From: Trinickia violacea
GTDB lineage: Bacteria > Pseudomonadota > Gammaproteobacteria > Burkholderiales > Burkholderiaceae
Reading direction: 5' to 3'
Assembly (NCBI RefSeq): GCF_005280735.1
Contig: NZ_CP040078.1
Location: 558,001 to 622,000, forward strand
DNA: 64,000 bases
The position numbers were made by a program, and so were the translations under genes. Every line of letters starts with the position of its first letter. Within the stretch, counting starts at the first letter, position 1. The notes under the pieces are model-generated. The model was not told the DNA's origin. It saw nothing but the letters and a program-made list of their open reading frames with translations, and did no database searches. This document shows, piece after piece, positions 52,779 to 59,714 of the stretch.

Positions 52779-53021
52779 ATGAATGATCAGCGTTGGAGTG
52801 ATGACTTGATTCCATTGGAGCGGAAGGTCTATCGACTAATCGCTTATTCGGCTTTAGGCGTGGTGTTATGGTGCCTAGTTGTACTTCACAGTCCGTCTGG
52901 TAGAGATTCTCTGACTTTCGTAGGTATTGCTTTTGCTGCTCTCTTCATTGGTATTGTCTTTGGATGGGGGTATAACAAGAGTGTGAGAGTGCTAGATCTT
53001 CGACGATTCGAGAAAAAATAG
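52779..53021 (+). CDS. Small membrane protein, candidate CdiI for the CdiA tip
   Basis: This 80-residue protein has two membrane spans: about 18-37 (RLIAYSALGVVLWCLVVLH) and 47-65 (LTFVGIAFAALFIGIVFGW). It has a basic C-terminus (RVLDLRRFEKK). It begins 33 bases after cdiA with a GGAGGAGA ribosome site; the ATG at 52779 was preferred to the GTG at 52773. By position it should be the immunity protein. Integral-membrane immunity proteins usually protect against membrane-acting toxins, which fits the hydrophobic toxin end. Confidence 0.75.
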   Translation: MNDQRWSDDLIPLERKVYRLIAYSALGVVLWCLVVLHSPSGRDSLTFVGIAFAALFIGIVFGWGYNKSVRVLDLRRFEKK

Positions 53022-53128
53022 CGAATTCCGACTGATGGATGTGTACCGCTGCTTAAAGATACGAACAAGGTCGCAAGCCGATAATCGCCTATGCTAATGG
53101 GGCCATTGGCGGGGCCACCAGCGCACTT

Positions 53129-53761
53129 GTGGCTCCGTTCCTGGTTGACCAAGCGGGCGGACTAGCGAACCTGACCGATGGGCAGCGAGCCGCAATCGTC
53201 GGGGCGTCAATGTTGCTCGGCGGTTTGACGGCAGGGCTCGCAAGGCAGAATGTAGCGGGCGGTGCGAACGCTGCCACGAACGAGTCGCTGAACAATTCGA
53301 CGAATCCAGAAGATATCGTCCACGGCAAGGATCTGATCCCGCTTGAAGGCGGTGGTGGCGGAAACGGGGGAGACATCGTTTCAGAGGTACCCCCTGTAAG
53401 CACCAGTGGTTCCGCCGACGCTGATTCGGTTACCACGCCTGCCACAAACAACGCGGGAGCTACTTTAGGAGATATTCTTGCGCCAAATGGTCAACTGGTT
53501 GGCTATGTGAACCAAGGGGCAGGAGCGAACATTCGAACCGTCACACCGGATCAGTTTAGTCAAATTGAATCGCAGTTAATGCAAGACGCAACACCGGTGG
53601 CGACGTCACCTAGCTATGCCCGGAATGGCGGGACCTACTATCAAATGCCAGACGGAACCATCTTTGGGATCAGACAGAGTGCAACAAGTGGCACGACTAT
53701 AGACGTTATTCAGAGCAATAACCCAAGTCTACCGCCTGGATTCAAGGTGCATCAAAAATGA
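53129..53761 (+). CDS. Orphan CdiA C-terminal toxin module 2
   Basis: Homology to the pre-toxin region begins upstream of any start, at about 53093 (NGAIGGATSALVAPF), with a stop at 53054. The frame could only be translated from the GTG at 53129. The pre-toxin part (LTDGQRAAIVGASMLLGGLT) leads to the delimiter ATNESLNN (53273-53296). A toxin of 154 residues follows. It contains a Gly/Ser-rich linker and a compact end (ARNGGTYYQMPDGTIFGI; NPSLPPGFKVHQK). I do not recognise the activity. It is coupled by ATGA overlap to its immunity gene. It probably becomes active only after recombination onto cdiA. Confidence 0.75.
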   Translation: MAPFLVDQAGGLANLTDGQRAAIVGASMLLGGLTAGLARQNVAGGANAATNESLNNSTNPEDIVHGKDLIPLEGGGGGNGGDIVSEVPPVSTSGSADADSVTTPATNNAGATLGDILAPNGQLVGYVNQGAGANIRTVTPDQFSQIESQLMQDATPVATSPSYARNGGTYYQMPDGTIFGIRQSATSGTTIDVIQSNNPSLPPGFKVHQK

Positions 53762-54135
53762 GCGAACCTCGTGATCGATATAGCGGGGATACCATGAGCG
53801 AATACATCGCCAAGGTTCCCAACGAACTTCCGGTCGATGCAGTAGGGCTATGGCAAATAGTTCCTTATGGCCGTCGCGGATTTGGATTGGAAGGAGACGA
53901 GCTGGTTAGCTATGTTCGTCGCAACTTACATGCGTTGCTCGAACGAGGGGCGAAACCAGTAGTTGGAGCGACCGACGGCATCCACTATTGGCAGTTGCAG
54001 AATCAATACGGCACGACGACCGAGGAGATTGCAAATGCAGTCATAAAGGAGTGGCTTGCCAACGGTGGGGACGATCCGGATCCAGGTGGCCTTTGGTTCG
54101 CCCTCCCTGAGGTATACGAAATGACCAAGAAATGA
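53758..54135 (+). CDS. Candidate immunity protein for toxin module 2
   Basis: This 125-residue acidic soluble protein has its ATG overlapping the toxin stop. An in-frame internal ATG (MSEYIAKVPNELPVD) 13 codons later is a possible alternative start. Visible segments are LWQIVPYGRRGFGLEGDEL, VGATDGIHYWQLQNQYG and the ending FALPEVYEMTKK. I recognise no family with certainty. The coupling and the terminator after it define a closed toxin/immunity unit. Confidence 0.7.
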   Translation: MSEPRDRYSGDTMSEYIAKVPNELPVDAVGLWQIVPYGRRGFGLEGDELVSYVRRNLHALLERGAKPVVGATDGIHYWQLQNQYGTTTEEIANAVIKEWLANGGDDPDPGGLWFALPEVYEMTKK

Positions 54136-54247
54136 GAAATGCCGCTAGAGGCCGTATGATCCATCTCCGTTCTTGTAGGTGAAAATGAACTTCTCCCTCA
54201 CTGCAGGCGTGGGCCGGCTATTGCCCGGACAGCAGCAGTAAGACGAG

Positions 54248-54275
54248 CCCGGCGTGAGCCGGGTTTGTTGTTTAT
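54248..54275 (+). terminator. Rho-independent terminator after module 2
   Basis: The stem CCCGGC/GCCGGG has a GTGA loop and is followed by TTTGTTGTTTA. It lies about 110 bases past the immunity gene. This would stop read-through into module 3. Confidence 0.75.
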
Positions 54276-54549
54276 GGGGTCCGCGAGCATAGCGGTGCGG
54301 TCATCAGATTTGTGCAATTCGCGGTCGTTGTGCGTGCGGCGCCGGTTGACTAGAAAAGCCCCCTGGCGACTGCGCGGCCGAAGTCCTCGTTGAGATGCAT
54401 TTGCTTCGAAGTCTGCATCGCGCGCTGTATCCACTCGGAGCCAAAATCCCGATTTGTACCCTGCTGCATGTCGTGTGTCGTGGTGGCGGAAATGTCGGAA
54501 ATCCCGCTGAGCGCTACGTGGTCCATGGTCGCCGAATTGCGCGATTGAG

Positions 54550-55660
54550 CATCGCGGCGACGATCCAGGCGCCGAACTTGACGGTCACGTCCGGCGGCCA
54601 GATCGTGAACGTCGGCAACATCATCGGCACGTCGGTGACGCTCTCGGGCCAGAAGCTGATCAACGGCATCACGACGGCGAACACGTACACGCCGCGCGTG
54701 AATGCGCCGTCGCAAGTCATCTCGCTGAGCCCGCTGGATCTGCCGGGGTTGAATCTGTCGATGCCGCGCGCGGCCGGCAGTGGCTCGATGCCGACTCCGG
54801 TGGCGGGTCAGGCTTCCTATTTCGAGCAGTCGCTCGGCACGTCGCAGACCTCGACGCTGGGTCCGCAGCAATTGCTCAACGCGTTGCCGGCGAACCTGCA
54901 GCCGAGCACGACGCTCTTTTACTACAACCCGCAGGAAGAGGACTTGGTGCTACAGCAGGCCGCGTTGCAACAGACGGGGCAGGCGAGTTTCATCAGCGGG
55001 TTGACGTACGACAGCACGAACGGCGTGTCGGTGACCGACCAGGAGAAGGCGGTTCTGTATCAGAACGCGCTGAACTACGCGCAGCAGAACGATCTTCAAA
55101 TGGGCGACGCGCTCTCGCAGACGCAGATCAACGCGTTGACGCAGCCGATGTTGTGGTACGTGCAGCAGACGGTGCCCGACCCGAGCTGCACGGCGACGGG
55201 TAACGCGACGTGTCCGACCGTGACCGCGCTAATGCCGCAGGTGTATCTGCCGCAGAACTGGAGTGCGATGTCGGCGGGTGGAAACATCGAGGGCACGAAT
55301 GTCACGCTGAACTTCAACCAGAACGGCCAAGGCAGCATCCTTAATACGGGGACGATCACCGCGTCGAACACGTTGACGGTGAAAACGCAGTCGCTGACGA
55401 ACGAGGCGAATCAAGTCAACGTCGGGCAGGTCTGGCAGTACGTCAAGGACGCCGGGTATGAGGACACGACTGGCACGCAGGTTCAGCCGGGCGGGTTCAT
55501 GAGTGCGGCGAACATGAATCTGAACGTGGATACGCTGCAGCAAATCGGCGGGGCGCTGCAGAAACTCAATGCCGACGGCACGGTCGATCAGGCTGGCACG
55601 CAGCAGATGCTGGCGGCGTTGCAGCAGCAGTTGGCGGGAATTTCACGCAGACGTCGGTGA
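54550..55660 (+). pseudogene. Truncated, frameshifted cdiA fragment (start of module 3)
   Basis: This is a diverged copy of cdiA 50135-51232. It lacks the TPS domain, the signal and most of the stick. Homology starts abruptly at about 54550 after unrelated sequence. Landmarks shared with cdiA are NANTYTP-type GITTANTYTPRVNAPSQV, TLFYYNPQEEDLVLQQAALQ, MLWYVQQTVPDPSCTATGNA and WSAMSAGGNIEGTNVTLNFN. Where cdiA has TTGGGCGCGAATTTC, this copy reads TTGGCGGGAATTTC (55631-55644), one base shorter. The frame is therefore lost just before the pre-toxin domain, and the reading continues in another frame from 55657. Confidence 0.85.
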
Positions 55661-57363
55661 CCGATCATCTGCACACGGACTTCTCGAAGCAAGGGGGGAG
55701 CTTTTCCGACCAGCAACTCGCGGCGCTGGTGGCCGCCGTTGTGGTAACGATTATCACGTTCGGAGCGGCGAGCGAAGCGATCGGTGCAACGCTGGGTGCC
55801 CAGGGGGGCACGTTTGCGGCCGGTGCAGCGGGGTCCACAGCGGGGCTGGGTAACGTGGCGCTATCCGCCGGTATTGCAGGCGTGGCATCGAGTGCAACCA
55901 GCCAAGCAATAGGAAATGATGGTCAGGTCAACTGGGGCAGCGCATTTGAAGCGGGTGCGGTGGCGGCAGTTACGGCGGGGCTGACCAATGGCATCACCTA
56001 CAACTCGACTACCGGCTTAGGGTTCTCGACACAGCCGCTGGCGATTGGCGGTCCCACCGTTTCGCTGGCGAGCCTGGCCGGGGTGAGTCCAGCGATCGGC
56101 AATACGGCGAGCCAAGCGAGCACGCCGCTTGCCACGACGATTGAGACGCGCGGCCTGGCGATGCTGGCGGACGCGGGGATCTCGGCTGGGGTGAGCAGTG
56201 CGATCGAGGGTGGGAGCTTCCTGACGAACTTGAAGCAGGACCTTGTGAGTGAAGGTGCAGCGGCTGGAGCGTACGAGATCGGCAATCTCGAACCAACGCT
56301 CATGAAGGACCTGGGACAAACAGGCGGAGAGCTTGCTTACCTTGGGGCTCATGCCGCTTTGGGGTGCCTGACGAGCGCGGCAGACGGTACGGGATGTGCG
56401 GGTGGGGCGATTGGCGGGGCGACTTCCGCGCTGGTATCACCGTGGGTAACCTATGCGGCATCGCAGACGGGTGCGCCGCTAGATGTTCAAAACGGGATTG
56501 TCGCGGGTCTTGCGACGCTTACTGGTGGCCTCGCTGCCGGATTGGCAGGGGCCAACGCGCAGGCGGGGGCTATATGGGCCCAGAACGAGGCATTGAACAA
56601 CACACTTCAGCATCGGGATCAGGTTCTCGCGGCTATCAAGAAGACGCTGAGCGCCAACCCGACGCTGGCTTCAAAGTACAGCGCGGATACGCTGCTGAAG
56701 GCGGCCGAGAATGTGTACGGCGGAAACGGCGGCATGGGTGTTTGGACCAACCAAGCCGATGCCCAGGCCGCCACCGCGCAGAACGGCACGACATACTATC
56801 GGAATGCGCAGGGGCTGTATGTCGAGCAATGGAACGTCCCCGCCGGTGCAGAAGAAGTCGCACAGAATATCGTTGATAACGCGTATCACGAGTACGGAGC
56901 TCAGTTTAAAGCGGTAACGTTTGACAACCAGAGCCAACTGATGTCGACGTATTTAAAGGCGTTTGGCTTTGACCCGTCGCAGTTCCAGGGAGCGGCGGAG
57001 CTAGCGGCGGGCGGTGCCTTGTCTGGGATTAGTGGCAGTCTTGGCGCATTCGGGGGGACCATAGACGCCACTGCCACTCTAGCAAAGTATGGAAACTCGG
57101 CCGCAAAGCTCACACATATCTTTGACGATCCGACGCACGATCTGGGACAAATGGTCGACCAATACGGGAGTAATGAAGCTGCGTTTGCCGCTGTCGACGC
57201 CGCTGCGCAACAGTTGGCGGGTCGACCCGGGGTAGTTACCGAGTGGATCAATGTGGGAGGAACCCCGGTATGGGTGCGTGGAACGACGGTCAATGGATCG
57301 TTCAGAATTGGTACCTTTTCGGGGAATACAGCCAACCCCAAATATCCTTTGCCGGGTAAATGA
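55657..57363 (+). CDS. Orphan CdiA pre-toxin plus toxin module 3
   Basis: This 568-codon frame begins at a GTG right after the frameshift (VTDHLHTDFSKQGG, matching cdiA VSDNLHTSF). A hydrophobic Gly/Ala-rich pre-toxin region covers about 20-300 (AHAALGCLTSAADGTGCAGG; GAIGGATSALVSPW). The delimiter AQNEALNN is at 56578-56601. The toxin of about 253 residues ends with a block KLTHIFDDPTHDLGQMVDQY, then NEAAFAAVDAAAQQ and VWVRGTTVNGSFRIGT. That ending, with paired His/Asp and a VRG strand, recalls small nuclease domains of polymorphic toxins, but I cannot name the family. It cannot be secreted as it stands. Confidence 0.78.
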   Translation: MTDHLHTDFSKQGGSFSDQQLAALVAAVVVTIITFGAASEAIGATLGAQGGTFAAGAAGSTAGLGNVALSAGIAGVASSATSQAIGNDGQVNWGSAFEAGAVAAVTAGLTNGITYNSTTGLGFSTQPLAIGGPTVSLASLAGVSPAIGNTASQASTPLATTIETRGLAMLADAGISAGVSSAIEGGSFLTNLKQDLVSEGAAAGAYEIGNLEPTLMKDLGQTGGELAYLGAHAALGCLTSAADGTGCAGGAIGGATSALVSPWVTYAASQTGAPLDVQNGIVAGLATLTGGLAAGLAGANAQAGAIWAQNEALNNTLQHRDQVLAAIKKTLSANPTLASKYSADTLLKAAENVYGGNGGMGVWTNQADAQAATAQNGTTYYRNAQGLYVEQWNVPAGAEEVAQNIVDNAYHEYGAQFKAVTFDNQSQLMSTYLKAFGFDPSQFQGAAELAAGGALSGISGSLGAFGGTIDATATLAKYGNSAAKLTHIFDDPTHDLGQMVDQYGSNEAAFAAVDAAAQQLAGRPGVVTEWINVGGTPVWVRGTTVNGSFRIGTFSGNTANPKYPLPGK

Positions 57364-57364
57364 A

Positions 57365-57772
57365 ATGGGAACTAAGCCAGAACTGTTTGAACTGAAAGTC
57401 ATGAAGCTCGCCTTAAGGGGCGATGCTGACTGGATTGTGGGTATGCGGGCGCAGCTTCCGCACTTGACTGTCGCTGACCGTCGATCATCCGGGAGTGGTT
57501 TCACAACCGACTTTAACTGCGCGGAAGACGCTGTTCCGGTCAGCGTCCCCCGCAGGCCGGACGGACTTCCCGTAACGGGGTATCCACCAGCAATCAACGC
57601 GAGGCGCAGCAAGCCGATTGAGGGCCTCGTGAGCTTTATCGTTTGGTTAGGTCATGACGGGAAGATTCGACAACTCGAAGCGTGTCCGTTGACGGACGAC
57701 CAATGGCCAGACGACCTATTTAGCGGTTTTCACTTGTTCCAAGATGATGTGGGAAATATCGTCGAGGAGTGA
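57365..57772 (+). CDS. Candidate immunity protein for toxin module 3
   Basis: This 135-residue soluble acidic protein has its ATG one base after the toxin stop. Segments are FELKVMKLALRGDADWIVGM, SSGSGFTTDFNCAEDAVPV and a C-terminal PDDLFSGFHLFQDD. Frame upstream of 57365 overlaps the toxin gene and was rejected. I recognise no family with confidence. Immunity function is inferred from position and size. Confidence 0.7.
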   Translation: MGTKPELFELKVMKLALRGDADWIVGMRAQLPHLTVADRRSSGSGFTTDFNCAEDAVPVSVPRRPDGLPVTGYPPAINARRSKPIEGLVSFIVWLGHDGKIRQLEACPLTDDQWPDDLFSGFHLFQDDVGNIVEE

Positions 57773-58021
57773 AAGACGCTAAAAGCGGAGGGTGTTGCCA
57801 GATCACCGAAGTGAACTGCAGAAGGATGAGGTCGCGTTCAAGGAGCGGTATTCGAAGGAACGAGGCTTTTGCCCAGACAGCAGGAGAGACACGAACCACT
57901 TCTTTCCAATTGGGCACGCCGGTGGGCCGAAAACCGCGTCTGGGCAAAAAATCCTCTGAGCCGAACCGCATGGGGGCGTGAGCGCGCGCAAAGCCGCATG
58001 GGTGTCTAGGTTTGCGGGCGA

Positions 58022-59080
58022 TTGCGAAAGCGGGGCGTGTTGGGTGCTGGATACGGGGCGATTGGCGGGGCGACTAGTGCGGCGTTCTCGCCGGACTTTA
58101 TCAAGGCGATCGATCCGACGGCTGCTGCGTTGGATTCTGGGCAGCAGGCTGGGTTCGCGACTTTGCTGGGCGGGGTAACGGCTGGATTGGCTGGGCAGAA
58201 CGCCCAGGCTGGTGCGATGGCGGCGCAGAACGAGGCGCTGAATAACGCTGGAAAGCACACGGATGAAGGCGGGCTGTTTAGCAAGTTGGGCGATGCTTTC
58301 ACGACCGCCTGGAACAACTATCAGAATCAGCAGGCGGCGCAAGCCATAACGGAGTCTCAGGTTGGCGCCGGGGTAGGCCAGACATTGGCGCCGGGGGCTG
58401 CTGGTACCGTGCAGGCGGGCACTGGCTTTGGGATGGCCGCTCTCGGTTCGAGCGTGGTCACCGCTGGATTGGCATCCTGTCTCGAAACGTTCCTCATCGG
58501 TTGTGGGCTAGCCGCTGGAGGAGCGGTGATGGCGTTCACCGGCGCTGACAATATTGCGTCCGGTACCGCCCTAGCGCTGACAGGGCAATATTTGCCGACG
58601 TTGGGCTCGGGCTTGGTCGGCAACGTTCTGCCCGTGGATCAGCAGACGGCTGAGGCGATTTATGGCTCGTTGAGTGCGGGGGCGGCTGGTAAGCTGGCAC
58701 CCGTGGCCTTCACGATGCCTGCTGGTTTCGGTACAAACAGCGTGGTGGTGGGCGCTGATTCGGCGCAGAATATTGCAACCGCGAAGCAACTGGCCCAGCA
58801 GTTGCAGCTTGAATCGGCTAATTCACCGTTCACGGCAGGTGGTACGCTGACGCAGAATGCTATTAACGATGTGCAGGCAGTCCCCGGATTGGGTCCGGGT
58901 CAATTGGCCAATCCCAACATACCGGCAGGCTTCGGCAAATATACGACGCAGACTTATCAAAGCCCTGCGGGACCTTTCCAGGTGCATTTCTATATGAATC
59001 CAACGACCGGGGAGGTGTCCTATGGTTTGGATTACAAGGCAGTCTTCAACAATATGTCTGGCGTGCCCAAGAAGCCATGA
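58022..59080 (+). CDS. Orphan CdiA C-terminal toxin module 4
   Basis: This 352-codon frame has homology to the pre-toxin region starting only at YGAIGGATSAAFSP (about 58055). Sequence before that is unrelated, and the TTG at 58022 is an unlikely start. The delimiter AQNEALNN is at 58223-58246. The 277-residue tip contains a hydrophobic Gly/Ala segment (LASCLETFLIGCGLAAGGAV, about 150-190). The compact ending includes PAGFGKYTTQTYQSPAGPFQ, VHFYMNPTTGEVSYGLDYKA and VFNNM. The toxin activity is not recognised. Its stop overlaps the next ATG (ATGA). Confidence 0.75.
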   Translation: MRKRGVLGAGYGAIGGATSAAFSPDFIKAIDPTAAALDSGQQAGFATLLGGVTAGLAGQNAQAGAMAAQNEALNNAGKHTDEGGLFSKLGDAFTTAWNNYQNQQAAQAITESQVGAGVGQTLAPGAAGTVQAGTGFGMAALGSSVVTAGLASCLETFLIGCGLAAGGAVMAFTGADNIASGTALALTGQYLPTLGSGLVGNVLPVDQQTAEAIYGSLSAGAAGKLAPVAFTMPAGFGTNSVVVGADSAQNIATAKQLAQQLQLESANSPFTAGGTLTQNAINDVQAVPGLGPGQLANPNIPAGFGKYTTQTYQSPAGPFQVHFYMNPTTGEVSYGLDYKAVFNNMSGVPKKP

Positions 59081-59454
59081 AGGTTAAATGCACCCGCTTA
59101 CTTGATGCCTTCGGTCGAGAGGTTGAGTTCTCTCCGTGGCTGACGCTCGGACGTATCTATCATGTAATGAGCATCGAGATTGACCCGGATGGAAAACGTA
59201 GTTACGGGATAGTGACGTCTGAGCGGGCGGGGGAGTGGCCAAACATGGGGGGGCACCAAGTAGAGTGCTTTGAGATCGTAAGTACGACGGTGCCATCGAA
59301 CTGGCGTCCAAAAATAAATACGAATGGTGGGATCAGAATTGCGCCTGAGGCTTGGCAAGAGTCAGGCTTCTTAGAGGCTTTTTATGATCGAGATCCTGCT
59401 GCGCATCCGATCTTCGAGCGAGAGCGCGATCTCATTCTGAACGAGGACCCGTAA
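59077..59454 (+). CDS. Candidate immunity protein for toxin module 4
   Basis: This 125-residue protein is translationally coupled to toxin 4. It begins MKVKCTRLLDAFGREVEFSP and has Trp/Tyr-rich strands (WLTLGRIYHVMSIEIDPDGK; VECFEIVSTTVPSNW). The acidic end is RERDLILNEDP. The Sm-like small-beta-barrel pattern at the N-terminus is seen in several unnamed immunity families. Function is inferred from position. Confidence 0.7.
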   Translation: MKVKCTRLLDAFGREVEFSPWLTLGRIYHVMSIEIDPDGKRSYGIVTSERAGEWPNMGGHQVECFEIVSTTVPSNWRPKINTNGGIRIAPEAWQESGFLEAFYDRDPAAHPIFERERDLILNEDP

Positions 59455-59520
59455 GCACTTGCGGGATAGGCTTGCACCGGGTTTTTTCCGGCCAGCCGCA
59501 GCGAGACGAACCCGGCCGCG

Positions 59521-59545
59521 TGAACTGACCCCGCAAAGTTGGACA
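59521..59545. mobile_element. Relic of an IS3-family insertion sequence end
   Basis: TGAACTGACCCCGCAAAGTT, continuing GGACA, closely resembles the terminal inverted repeat of many IS3-family elements (TGAACTGACCCC-AAAGTTGGAC). No transposase frame and no second end were found nearby, so only a fragment remains. It borders the orphan toxin array on its 3' side. The surrounding bases 59455-59714 contain nothing else I can assign. Confidence 0.5.
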
Positions 59546-59714
59546 GTTAAAGACTAAGCGGCTCACAGCCTGAGATTCGCAGACATCGTTTCACTTTCGT
59601 GGAGACCTTTTTCTCGGCTTGTCGGGGTTGGCGACTCCCATAGGCGTGGCAAGCCGGCGCGCCGCAACCGCCGTAGATTTCATGGACATTGACGGAAGCA
59701 CCAAGCCCTTCCGC

